Of a stretch of DNA of 64,000 bases, positions 37,971-45,403 are shown piece by piece. Position numbers and translations under genes: made by a program. Position 1 is the first letter of the stretch. Each line of letters opens with the position of its first letter. Origin of the DNA: Candidatus Synechococcus calcipolaris G9 (GTDB lineage: Bacteria > Cyanobacteriota > Cyanobacteriia > Thermosynechococcales > Thermosynechococcaceae); the NCBI RefSeq assembly GCF_029582805.1, contig NZ_JAKKUT010000002.1:706001-770000 (forward strand), read 5' to 3'. The notes beneath the pieces were generated by a model. It worked only from the letters and a program-made list of their open reading frames with translations, was not told the DNA's origin and searched no databases.

Positions 37971-39071
37971 ATGGAAATTTCTAGTCGCATTAACCAAGCC
38001 AACGGCCGCCTAAAATTGGGCAAAATTAGGCTAAAAATCGAGAAAGCGGGCCATCGGCTTTGTTTAAGGGGCACGTTACCGCCTAAACCAGGTTCAACTC
38101 AGACCAAAAATCATCAGCAACGACTCTACTTAGGACTGCCGGCAAACCCCAATGGCATTAGTGAAGCTGAAAAGCTGGCCCGAAAGATCAGTGCATTACT
38201 GGACTGCAAAGAATTTGACTGGCAGGACTGGCTGAAACCGGATCAGCAAGACAGTAACACCGTGGGGTACTGGATAGAGCGACTAGAAACTGACTACTTC
38301 ACTACCAAGGCTAGAACACTAACCACCCAAAAAACGTTTAACCACGACTACAAAGAACGACTGCTTAAACTGTCCCAGGATGCAGTATTGACCTCAGACT
38401 TACTCAAAAGCCATGCCCTCAAGATTCCTCCAGATAGCCACGCCAGATTGAAGTTTTGCATGGCCGCCACTGCCTTAGCCAAGGTTGCAGGCCTGGATGT
38501 TGACCTGAAGGCCTACCGGGGCAATTACTCAGCAGCCAAGGTTAAGCACCGAGATGTGCCAGACGATGACTTGATCCAGCGAGTTTTTTTCCAGATCACA
38601 AATCCCCAATGGCGATGGGTCTATGCAGTTATTGCAACGTATGGACTCAGGCCCCATGAAGCATTTAGGCTCATTGAGTTTCTAGGGGTGATCGCCCAGG
38701 TGGGGGGAAACACCAAAACAGGCTATCGAAAGGTTTGGCCATGTTATCCAGAATGGTTTGATCTATTTGATTGTGGCAACGTAAACCCGCCAGCGGTGAA
38801 TCTGGAACGGGAAAACTCGGTGATTGGAGCCAGTGTAAGTCGCTGGTTTGCTCGGGCCGGTATTCCCTTCTTGCCCTACGATTTACGCCACGCCTGGGCA
38901 ATTCGCACCTTGGAATTTGGGCTAGACATCACCTTGGCTGCTCAACAAATGGGCCACTCAGTACAGATCCACTCAACCACCTATCACCAATGGATTAGCG
39001 ATCGCACTCATCAGAGAGCTTACGAAACACTCATGCTTAGACCAGATAGGCCCAGGCCACCCCACGCCTAA
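37971..39071 (+). CDS. int: Tyrosine-family integrase
   Basis: A 366-residue tyrosine recombinase. The catalytic domain shows box I Arg in 'ATYGLRPHEAFRLI', a box II 'PYDLRHAWAIR' in which Tyr replaces the usual first His of HxxR, then 'QMGHSVQIHSTTYHQW' with the conserved His and the probable nucleophile Tyr. The N-terminal ~160 residues are an arm/core-binding part without a DUF4102 domain. The ATG at 37971 overlaps the second TTAGGCT region. Its stop overlaps the convergent excisionase stop by 4 bases. It is unlike the P4-type integrase of the left element. Confidence 0.9.
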   Translation: MEISSRINQANGRLKLGKIRLKIEKAGHRLCLRGTLPPKPGSTQTKNHQQRLYLGLPANPNGISEAEKLARKISALLDCKEFDWQDWLKPDQQDSNTVGYWIERLETDYFTTKARTLTTQKTFNHDYKERLLKLSQDAVLTSDLLKSHALKIPPDSHARLKFCMAATALAKVAGLDVDLKAYRGNYSAAKVKHRDVPDDDLIQRVFFQITNPQWRWVYAVIATYGLRPHEAFRLIEFLGVIAQVGGNTKTGYRKVWPCYPEWFDLFDCGNVNPPAVNLERENSVIGASVSRWFARAGIPFLPYDLRHAWAIRTLEFGLDITLAAQQMGHSVQIHSTTYHQWISDRTHQRAYETLMLRPDRPRPPHA

Positions 39072-39283
39072 TGGATCTGAGAAAAGTAGGCCAAGAGATT
39101 TTTAAGCTGCCAGCGGTAACAGGCTCGTTTCGCCTGGCTGCCACTGATATTGATCCAATGATGACCAGGGCGCAAGTCTGGGAGTAGGGATAGGAGTTTT
39201 TTAGGCTGCACACCCAAATACTTAGCAGCCACCCCCGTTGATACCCATTCACTGCTATTCCGGGCTGACCGTTTCTTAGGCAT
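39068..39283 (-). CDS. Probable excisionase / small DNA-binding protein
   Basis: A 71-residue basic protein with 'WVSTGVAAKYLGVQPKKLLSL', a helix-turn-helix like those of excisionases and MerR-type winged helices, and a C-terminal 'YRWQLKNLLAYF'. It overlaps the end of the primase-helicase gene by 8 bases and converges on the integrase. Size, charge and position support a recombination directionality factor, but the assignment is inferred. Confidence 0.65.
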   Translation of the reverse strand: MPKKRSARNSSEWVSTGVAAKYLGVQPKKLLSLLPDLRPGHHWINISGSQAKRACYRWQLKNLLAYFSQIH

Positions 39284-42077
39284 TGATCGCCCCCTCCCAC
39301 AATGCTAAATCTTCAGACTTGACAAATAAACAATGAATATCAGAATTCACCACTGGCACAATTTTGATCCACGTCTGACCCACTTCAGCAACCTTGAAAA
39401 ACTCCCGCAACAGATTAAAGGTGGCACGGGGTAAGAAATCCTGAGAGATTGTTCTCTTGCAACCCTTGGGCCGTAAGGCATAGGGGATATTTCGAGTCTG
39501 TATTTTAGCCGATGCCGTCAGCAAAACTGTATCACCAGGCGAAAAACTTTTTTCAATTTGGGGGTTTTTTACTGTTACACTGTTACACTTTCCCGCTAAA
39601 TCAGACAGAGAGCGGGTTTCGGCTGTAACAGTAGGTGTAACAGTAGTTTGAACATCATTTTTACCCAAACCCTGTAAATCTTGCTGGGTCTGGGTTTCAG
39701 GGTGTAACACTTGATGTAACAGTAATTTCTTGGGGGCCGTAGGTGCAGCGGGGCCGTTTTGATCTTGACCACAGTTTAGCATCTGCGAATCTGTAACAGT
39801 AGTGCGATTTACTGTTACATCTACTGTTACACCCTGTAAATCAGTCATAGTGGGGGGTTGGGGGTTTCCAGATTTATCTTGATTTTTTACTGTTACATCT
39901 ACTGTTACACCCTCAACACTAGGCGGGGTAAGGGGTTCGGCGTTTGTGTAACAGTAATCCTCCAAATTCTCGGCAAACTCAGAATTTTTGATCCAAATCC
40001 GTTTCACCGTTCCCCCCAACCGTTTTAGTTTTTGGATGTAGCCTAATCGCTTCAGGATTTGATTTACCCGGTGCTGGGCCCGGCGATCCTGCAACGCCAG
40101 GTCAATGTTGAGGCAGTCTTGCAAAATTTCGGTGGTGGTGACTCCCTCTCTGGTTGCCAGGAAAGTGATAATTGCTTCATCCCACACATCATCTGCTACA
40201 AAATCTTCGCGGCTGTCGTTGGCTAGGGCTTCCTGTTCGGGGGTGAGATACCAAATTTCCCCCGATCGGTACAGTTGAACCGCTGCTGACCAAATCTGAT
40301 CCCGCTCACTGGCTAACATCTGTACATCAATGCGTTTTTTCACCGGAATCACCCAGTAACGCCGATTGCCGGTTGAATCCTTGAGGATGTCGGTTTCGTT
40401 AGTGGTTCCCACGATCACCGATCTCCGGGGCATTCGTTCAACGGCCCGACCATAGGGCCGCCGCAGGGAATCACTGGGACAGGTGAGAAAGGCTTTTACT
40501 GCTGAGACCTCACGCCGCTTAAAGACGGTTTCCAGTTCTGCCCACTCAACAAACCAAACACGGTGCAACTTCAGGATTTCGTCTTTGTCCCCCATGCTGC
40601 CCATGGAATCATCAAACCAGTCAGCACTAGCAAGGGTTCGGAAGAATGTGGATTTGTAATAGGCTTGGGGGCCGCTCAGGAATAGGACGTTATCAACTTT
40701 CACGCCGGGGCGATAAATGCGGGCTACTGCGGCGATCAAAAACTTCTTCACCATAATTTGATAAATTTCATCCGTCGCACCGAAGTATTTAGTCGCTAAA
40801 TCATCCAAAATGCTGGGATTTACCGATAGTTTGGCGACTTCATCTAAATATTCCATTACCGGGTTGTATTGATTTGCTGTGCCAATCATGGCGGCGATCG
40901 CCTCCAGGTCAGTTAGGGGGATTTCCAGATTCTTGGTTTCTGCGAGGATCAACCGAAGTTGTGTGACATCGCAGGGTTCACCGTCTAGCTCTAGTTCATT
41001 GGTCAGGGTGTTGAGTCTGATCCGCTTTCCCAGGATGGTTTTGCACTTTTTCAGCCGGAGGGCAAGTTTGCAAGGGTCATCAAACTGTTCATCAATAATG
41101 TCTGCGTCTGGATCGTCTGGATTTTGGGACTGGGTGTAAGCTTGCCGGATCGCCGCTTCTATCTCTTGCCTGGCAATGTCCCCCAGGTCGTAATTAAATT
41201 CAGGCTCATCCTCGGTCAGCTTGTTTTCCTGTAACTGATTCCAATAGTCGGTGATGTCTCCCTTGTCTGGCATATCGGGCCAAACCTCTAGGGGGTTGAT
41301 TACCAGGGTTGGCACGACAAAATTACAGGCTGTCCGTAGTTTTTCTGCTGCTGCTGCTCCTGGGCAATCGTGATCTGGCCAGATCACAAATAGGCTGGGT
41401 TTGATTTCGAGTTCTGCTAACCAATCGCGCACCTGGGCGATAGCAGTCCCTTCTCCGCCAGGGTTTGTGATCGCTGTTAGTCCCATTGCTGTGGCTGTAT
41501 CTACGGCCTGTTCCCCTGCAACCCAGAACAGAACGTTTTGCCCTTGATAGATTTGATCCTCTGCTACGCACTGATTGTATAGGGGCCACGGTTTGACCCC
41601 TTTGCCCTCTACCCACCACGGTTTAACCCCGTCTTCCCGCCAGGTGTCGAGCATTTCTGCCAGATGCCAGGGGCGGATTTCTTTAGTTTTGCCATCATAG
41701 GCGGCCCGGCGATCGCTCCATTGCTTCCGAACGACCTTCAGACTGGGAACCACGTCCCCAGGTAAGAAGTAGGGATATTCGATAACACACTCTACCTCTC
41801 CTTTAGCATCGGTTTGTAGGTCTTGCCAAGCCGGTAGATCCATTGAGTTATCTGGATGAATGTCCAGGGGCAAAATGTCAGACAGGTTGATCCGGGGATG
41901 CCGGGGCCCGATTTTGCCAAAGATTGATCGCCCGTCTTTTGCCACTCCAGTTTTTTTGTACCCCTCCGGGGGATGGGTGATCCGACCACAGATAAAGGCA
42001 TCTTCTGATAGGTGATAACACCAGTCTGTTTTGCCACACCCTGGACAGGGTAAGGCTTTTGATACTTGAGTCCCCAT
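39276..42077 (-). CDS. TOPRIM primase / VapE-like helicase
   Basis: A 933-residue replication protein. The N-terminus has a zinc-binding 'LPCPGCGKTDWCYH' cluster. Residues ~175-260 form a TOPRIM-like domain ('VLFWVAGEQAVDTATAMGL', 'FVIWPDHDCPGAAAAEKL'). Residues ~430-650 form a VapE-type SF3 ATPase with Walker A 'LSGPQAYYKSTF' (Tyr in place of the usual Gly before Lys), Walker B-like 'VWFVEWAEL' and sensor 'VIVGTTNETDIL'. The C-terminal third is lower complexity with repeated 'VTVDVTV'. It likely replicates the excised element. GGAG lies 8 bases before the ATG. It differs from the AEP-D5 protein of the left element. Confidence 0.85.
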   Translation of the reverse strand: MGTQVSKALPCPGCGKTDWCYHLSEDAFICGRITHPPEGYKKTGVAKDGRSIFGKIGPRHPRINLSDILPLDIHPDNSMDLPAWQDLQTDAKGEVECVIEYPYFLPGDVVPSLKVVRKQWSDRRAAYDGKTKEIRPWHLAEMLDTWREDGVKPWWVEGKGVKPWPLYNQCVAEDQIYQGQNVLFWVAGEQAVDTATAMGLTAITNPGGEGTAIAQVRDWLAELEIKPSLFVIWPDHDCPGAAAAEKLRTACNFVVPTLVINPLEVWPDMPDKGDITDYWNQLQENKLTEDEPEFNYDLGDIARQEIEAAIRQAYTQSQNPDDPDADIIDEQFDDPCKLALRLKKCKTILGKRIRLNTLTNELELDGEPCDVTQLRLILAETKNLEIPLTDLEAIAAMIGTANQYNPVMEYLDEVAKLSVNPSILDDLATKYFGATDEIYQIMVKKFLIAAVARIYRPGVKVDNVLFLSGPQAYYKSTFFRTLASADWFDDSMGSMGDKDEILKLHRVWFVEWAELETVFKRREVSAVKAFLTCPSDSLRRPYGRAVERMPRRSVIVGTTNETDILKDSTGNRRYWVIPVKKRIDVQMLASERDQIWSAAVQLYRSGEIWYLTPEQEALANDSREDFVADDVWDEAIITFLATREGVTTTEILQDCLNIDLALQDRRAQHRVNQILKRLGYIQKLKRLGGTVKRIWIKNSEFAENLEDYCYTNAEPLTPPSVEGVTVDVTVKNQDKSGNPQPPTMTDLQGVTVDVTVNRTTVTDSQMLNCGQDQNGPAAPTAPKKLLLHQVLHPETQTQQDLQGLGKNDVQTTVTPTVTAETRSLSDLAGKCNSVTVKNPQIEKSFSPGDTVLLTASAKIQTRNIPYALRPKGCKRTISQDFLPRATFNLLREFFKVAEVGQTWIKIVPVVNSDIHCLFVKSEDLALWEGAINA
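39573..39953. repeat. Iteron-like array: 12 copies of TGTTACA/TGTAACA
   Basis: Twelve heptamers occur in both orientations, starting at 39573, 39581, 39624, 39636, 39703, 39715, 39792, 39813, 39825, 39891, 39903 and 39947. Many sit in pairs with 8-12 base spacing. A 25-base unit is repeated exactly at 39811-39835 and 39889-39913. All lie inside the 3' part of the primase-helicase gene and encode its VTV repeats. Iterons are typical of replication origins bound by the element's own initiator. Confidence 0.7.
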
Positions 42078-42080
42078 TTG

Positions 42081-42115
42081 TTAACTCCAATAAACCATTC
42101 TTTAACTCCAATAAA
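42081..42115 (-). promoter_or_regulatory. Duplicated ribosome site and five-codon leader before the primase-helicase
   Basis: TTTATTGGAGTTAA occurs twice (minus strand, 42115-42102 and 42094-42081). The upstream copy serves an ATG at 42098 that opens a mini-frame Met-Val-Tyr-Trp-Ser followed by TAA. That stop lies 3 bases before the true ATG at 42077, in the same frame. Each copy contains a GGAG. This may couple or limit translation of the replication gene. Confidence 0.55.
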
Positions 42116-42120
42116 TAAAA

Positions 42121-42180
42121 GGGGGATTCGCACCCCCCAAGTTCCCTAGAGCGCAGCGCAATAGGCGCAATTGTCTAGGG
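42121..42180. other. Two hairpins in the leader of the primase-helicase gene
   Basis: GGGGG-ATTCGCA-CCCCCC (42121-42137) and CCCTAGA...TCTAGGG (42144-42150 with 42174-42180) can both fold. They lie between the small gene ending at 42229 and the primase-helicase start, so they may attenuate or stabilise the transcript. Confidence 0.45.
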
Positions 42181-42228
42181 GATATGCCTAGAGCCTTAGC
42201 AGTGTCTCTAGTCTGTTTCCACATTGCT

Positions 42229-42435
42229 CTAAAAATCTTGCTCTAGAAAGTCAAACAAATCATCAACTTGTCTGGCAATTGCCTTTAATGCTTCTAAGCG
42301 GAATCGGCCCACTTTAGTTTCTCTGATTAGATAAGCCGCTAAAAATAGAATTAAGGCAAATTCACGCTTGCTTAACCCTTCATAACGATCTTCAAGCCTT
42401 GCTTCACATGGAAAAGCTGGTTCATGTCTGGTCAT
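42229..42435 (-). CDS. Small helical protein, unknown
   Basis: A 68-residue helical protein starting 'MTRHEPAFPCEARLEDRYEG', with a C-terminal amphipathic helix 'LEALKAIARQVDDLFDFLE'. It overlaps the upstream gene's end by 14 bases on the same strand. I do not recognise it. By position it is an early-operon gene of the element. Confidence 0.55.
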   Translation of the reverse strand: MTRHEPAFPCEARLEDRYEGLSKREFALILFLAAYLIRETKVGRFRLEALKAIARQVDDLFDFLEQDF

Positions 42436-42640
42436 TTTTGATAACCTCCAGGGCTTGGGGGAGCATCATGGCAATTTCGGGGCGGCGGCGGCGTGAATAT
42501 CGCTGTAGAAAGGCGTTACGGTATGTTTGACTATCCCGCAGTCGTTTACAAAATCGGGGATAATCAATGCCATCGGTATCAGCTACTTTCTTGATGTTTC
42601 TGACAAGAAGTAAAACCTCTTTGTCTAGTATTTCTTCCAT
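42422..42640 (-). CDS. Small basic protein, unknown
   Basis: A 72-residue protein from the ATG at 42640 (MEEILDKEVLLLVRN), with GGAG upstream. The middle is basic with 'RYSRRRRPEIAMMLPQALE'. The TTG at 42664 would add 8 residues but lacks support. Likely nucleic-acid binding by charge, otherwise unrecognised. It overlaps the next gene by 14 bases. Confidence 0.55.
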   Translation of the reverse strand: MEEILDKEVLLLVRNIKKVADTDGIDYPRFCKRLRDSQTYRNAFLQRYSRRRRPEIAMMLPQALEVIKNDQT

Positions 42641-42703
42641 TGGGTACTCCAAATTTAGGTACAAAAAAACAAGCCCCTCAAGGGAGAAGCCTGCTTGATC
42701 ACG

Positions 42704-42877
42704 TCATGCAGGCTTGCCACTAGCGAGGGTCTCAGACTCCTTTAGATAAGCTTCTAGTGCTTCTGTAAATATTTGCCAGTTCGGTTTTCCGGTTTCAATG
42801 CTGAGAATCCGCACCCTATTGGCCAGGCCGCGATCCAGGTTTACAACCATTCGGGAAGTGTTTTGCATGTTGGACAT
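42704..42877 (-). CDS. Short ribbon-helix-helix (CopG/Arc-like) regulator
   Basis: A 57-residue protein starting ATG at 42877. The pattern 'SRMVVNLDRGLANRVRILS' followed by 'KPNWQIFTEALEAYLKESE' matches a ribbon-helix-helix: one beta strand, helix A with hydrophobic spacing, a turn, and helix B. Such proteins bind tandem direct repeats as dimers of dimers, which fits the 17-bp tandem repeats just upstream. It is the first gene of the leftward early operon. A hairpin AAGCCTGC...GCAGGCTT overlaps its stop. Confidence 0.7.
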   Translation of the reverse strand: MSNMQNTSRMVVNLDRGLANRVRILSIETGKPNWQIFTEALEAYLKESETLASGKPA

Positions 42878-42905
42878 ATGTAATAAACGCTGAACATCAC
42901 TTTAA

Positions 42906-42990
42906 TGCAAGCCGTACAAAAGTGCAAGCAGTACAACAGTGCAAGCCATACAACAGTACAGCCTATACAGGTGTACTTGCCGTACATTGG
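42906..42990. repeat. Five tandem 17-bp repeats between divergent regulators
   Basis: Five units of exactly 17 bases abut: starts at 42906, 42923, 42940, 42957 and 42974. The first three are nearly identical (TGCAAGCCGTACAAAAG type); the last two diverge but keep a central 'GCC-TACA'. They fill the gap between the ribbon-helix-helix start (42877) and the XRE start (43014). They are likely operators of the lysogeny-like switch, or iterons. Confidence 0.85.
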
Positions 42991-43013
42991 TATATATGTG
43001 TTGGGATATTTCT

Positions 43014-43355
43014 ATGAACCTCGAAGCTAAGCAGCGGCTTGGGATTTTAGTTAGAAAAACACGATCTGACAGGAGTTTGCGGGAATTCGCCCGCTTGGTT
43101 GGAGTTGCTCCTACCACTATCCAAGGCTGGGAAAATGGGGACTATATTCCTGAGATTGATAATCTGGCCAAGATTGCTGCGTTGGCTGGGTTAACCCTAG
43201 AAGAATTGATCGCTTACGTGGAAAACAGGGAAGTTATAGAGCCAAAAGCAGTAGATCGTATTGTTCATCAGATTCGCAAGTTACCCATCTCTGAAGTGGC
43301 AATTATTGTTAAAGTTGGTGCTGACCGTTTAGCTTCTGTGGCATTAGGGAGTTAA
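43014..43355 (+). CDS. XRE-family repressor
   Basis: A 113-residue protein. The N-terminal helix-turn-helix is 'GILVRKTRSDRSLREFARL' then 'VAPTTIQGWENGDYIPEID', typical of Cro/C1-type domains. The C-terminal ~45 residues may dimerise. It is divergent from the early operon across the 17-bp repeats, the position of a master repressor. The ATG at 43014 has GGGA upstream; the frame is open to 42939, but the extension lies in the repeat array. Confidence 0.85.
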   Translation: MNLEAKQRLGILVRKTRSDRSLREFARLVGVAPTTIQGWENGDYIPEIDNLAKIAALAGLTLEELIAYVENREVIEPKAVDRIVHQIRKLPISEVAIIVKVGADRLASVALGS

Positions 43356-43357
43356 TT

Positions 43358-43606
43358 ATGGAACCTGAAAAAATAGCTGATGATGCCGTTCTGAAATTTG
43401 ATTACAACAGCGATTGGATCCCCTCCTCTCTGTTTACCTTTAAGGATTGGGAAGATTTCTTATCTGAAGAAAAAGGTGCAAGACATTTTTATGATCAGGG
43501 TGGAGCAAGATGCCAGATACTCACCCCAGGAAATAAGTGGCGACGTGGCCGAGTCAAACTGACATTTGAATTTATCCCAGATGAACCGGACGATGGGCTA
43601 AATTAG
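43358..43606 (+). CDS. KGK-domain-like small acidic protein
   Basis: An 82-residue acidic protein 2 bases after the repressor stop. Its second half 'ARCQILTPGNKWRRGRVKLT' followed by 'FEFIPDEPDD' resembles the cyanobacterial KGK domain (C-x-V-L ... WxKGKVR ... EFxPDEP). KGK proteins have no known function. It may be a repressor partner (antirepressor) by position, but that is inferred. Confidence 0.6.
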   Translation: MEPEKIADDAVLKFDYNSDWIPSSLFTFKDWEDFLSEEKGARHFYDQGGARCQILTPGNKWRRGRVKLTFEFIPDEPDDGLN

Positions 43607-43613
43607 CTTCTTT

Positions 43614-44540
43614 TTAACGGGCCAGGTTAGACATTAGCCGATCTCTGACTTGTTTTAACGACTTAATCGGCTGCCCATATCGCCCCCTACCACTGGCCGC
43701 CGGTAATGATGCCCATTCATAGGAAAGCCGATCTAATGCCGGCCCTATCATTAATTGATCGCAAAATTCCAGGGCTTTACGTTTCTTGTCAATGAGCCAT
43801 AGGGCCGCTTGTGTTTGACTTGCCGGGGAAAAATCGGGGAGATTAAGGGCGTGTTTGCATTCATCCCATGTAGTGCTAAGAAATTGGTAACGCCCGGCCG
43901 CATCGCTGGCTAGATCGCCCGATCGTTGGATCTGCCGGGGATGATCTGAGAAATCAGAAAACAGCCTATAAGTGAACATCGTTCTATAGCCGTCTGGCCC
44001 GTCTGTGCCTTCACACCATGCAATTAGATCCAACCAGGCCCGGCGGTTGCAAGTAATGGTGTAGGTAGCCTGACCCTTGGGGATAGGCTGATCATGGGAA
44101 CACAGCAAAAATTCAGGCCGGGCCTGGGCCCGTAGCCAACCTAAGACGCGCTCTAAGTCCTTGGAAACCGGGGTAACAATGCAACCGGCCGAACCCCTAC
44201 CCCTTGGGGCGTGATAGTTGGCATCAAGATGTATTCCAAAGGCTGATCGCCCGTGGGTTTGCGTGCCCGGCATGGGCAGTAAGTCTATCCAGTACCGCCC
44301 GATCGCCGGCCCCCAACTGCTACCAGCATCTTCAATCGGGCCAATTTTCCACTTACCCGGCGGTAGGGGCCGCAAGCTACCAGGAAAATCTCCAGCCCCT
44401 GTATTTAGTGCCTGTGCCCCAACCGCTCCACTATATGCATTGATTTGATCCACTGGGCGATCGCCGTTCATCAGGGATAGATGCCAGCGGATCAGGCCGT
44501 TGTCAGTGATCGCTGTGGGTTGAAAACGTAGGCTAATCAT
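43614..44540 (-). CDS. L,D-transpeptidase-like domain fused to GH104 lambda-type endolysin
   Basis: A 308-residue two-domain protein. Residues ~55-150 resemble a YkuD/Tlde1-type L,D-transpeptidase with 'SAFGIHLDANYH' (His 104) and 'RGRGSAGCIVTP' (Cys 120). Residues ~165-308 match the lambda R endolysin family (GH104): 'AWLDLIAWCEGTDG' (catalytic Glu 177), 'LFSDFSDHPRQ', 'AAGRYQFLSTTWDECK' and 'DRLSYEWASLPAASGRGRYG'. It probably cuts the glycan and acts on peptide cross-links. No signal peptide is seen. It is the last gene of the leftward structural-like train. Confidence 0.85.
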   Translation of the reverse strand: MISLRFQPTAITDNGLIRWHLSLMNGDRPVDQINAYSGAVGAQALNTGAGDFPGSLRPLPPGKWKIGPIEDAGSSWGPAIGRYWIDLLPMPGTQTHGRSAFGIHLDANYHAPRGRGSAGCIVTPVSKDLERVLGWLRAQARPEFLLCSHDQPIPKGQATYTITCNRRAWLDLIAWCEGTDGPDGYRTMFTYRLFSDFSDHPRQIQRSGDLASDAAGRYQFLSTTWDECKHALNLPDFSPASQTQAALWLIDKKRKALEFCDQLMIGPALDRLSYEWASLPAASGRGRYGQPIKSLKQVRDRLMSNLAR

Positions 44541-44787
44541 AGTTCTCGTTTCTGACGTGGCAAGCGGTAGATGTTGAATTAGTAGGCTCTAGGTGTGACT
44601 GAACCAGAGACTTAGTTAGGGGATTGTTGATCCCTAGGGAAACAGCCATTAGGAGCATGATTAGGTGGTAATGCTGCCTATCGGTATGTTCAAGATGGGT
44701 TATTTTGCTTTGTAGTGAGAGGATCAAGGAATTTAGCTCATTAATTTTCACCGTGAGCATTTCACAAAATCCGGGTTTACTCTCCAT
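44533..44787 (-). CDS. Small protein with coiled coil and hydrophobic stretch
   Basis: An 84-residue protein: a heptad-like N-terminal half ('INELNSLILSLQSKITHLE') followed by 'YHLIMLLMAVSLGI', which may span or touch the membrane. It overlaps the endolysin start by 8 bases, the position often taken by holin or spanin genes. The hydrophobic segment is short, so a holin role is only a suggestion. Confidence 0.55.
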   Translation of the reverse strand: MESKPGFCEMLTVKINELNSLILSLQSKITHLEHTDRQHYHLIMLLMAVSLGINNPLTKSLVQSHLEPTNSTSTACHVRNENYD

Positions 44788-45097
44788 AATCGGCTATCTC
44801 CAATTCGCTATCCCTTAGAATTTCCTCATAAAGCTCTTTATCTTCATCCGGTGTATCAGGATCATCAATCAGGGAACTGGCTAAAACTAGCTCATTGTCA
44901 AAGTAGAGAATCTCGCCTTGGTTATTCCTATCTTTGATTAGGTCATCATCAGTATTTTCTACAAAATCGAATAAATAGGCATTGTGATCTATTTCTTGGG
45001 CCTCTACCACAATGTCAGCAAACTTGGTTTGGCGATTCAGGATTTTAGACGGATCACCCTTTGCCAACCAATCAAACAATCTACTGGTAAATTCCAT
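44777..45097 (-). CDS. Acidic protein, unknown
   Basis: A 106-residue, strongly acidic protein ('SSLIDDPDTPDEDKELYEEI') starting 'MEFTSRLFDWLAKGDPSKIL'. It overlaps the next gene by 11 bases. I do not recognise it. Its opposite charge to the basic 205-residue protein upstream could suit packaging or assembly, which is speculation. Confidence 0.6.
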   Translation of the reverse strand: MEFTSRLFDWLAKGDPSKILNRQTKFADIVVEAQEIDHNAYLFDFVENTDDDLIKDRNNQGEILYFDNELVLASSLIDDPDTPDEDKELYEEILRDSELEIADYGE

Positions 45098-45105
45098 TGC
45101 TGATC

Positions 45106-45399
45106 CTAAGTAGTGATTAAATCCAGCCTTACGTTAGCCGTTTGGGTAGCCAGCTTAAAGGCACTCCGAGCATAGATACTGAGTCGCAGCTTTAGTATGC
45201 CGGGTGACTCAGGCCGTTTAATGAGGATCGGGTTAGCGGTAAACCAGAAACGCCTAAATAGAACTGCATCAAGAGATAGATACTCAATCGACATTAATAA
45301 ATGCCTTGGAGTGGCTGAGAACTTGATAAAGCTAGAAGGGCCCGGATCAACTATTACGGGTGAACCGGGCGATCTAACTGTCCTAAATAGGACGGCCAT
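45106..45399 (-). CDS. Small beta-rich protein, unknown
   Basis: From the ATG at 45399 this gives 97 residues (MAVLFRTVRSPGSPVIVDPG) rich in alternating hydrophobic strands, ending 'SIYARSAFKLATQTANVRLD'. The start lies 4 bases past the stop of the upstream gene (45404). A longer frame to 45534 overlaps that gene and is rejected. A structural role is possible but not shown. Confidence 0.6.
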   Translation of the reverse strand: MAVLFRTVRSPGSPVIVDPGPSSFIKFSATPRHLLMSIEYLSLDAVLFRRFWFTANPILIKRPESPGILKLRLSIYARSAFKLATQTANVRLDLITT

Positions 45400-45403
45400 C
45401 CAT

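Noticed and set aside
42906-42990. CRISPR-like array
   Set aside because: The 17-bp units abut without spacers and there are no cas genes. They are direct repeats of an operator or iteron type.
42902-43117. Minus-strand frame of 71 codons across the 17-bp repeats
   Set aside because: Its periodic protein sequence only reflects the tandem DNA repeats, and it overlaps the start of the XRE gene in antisense.
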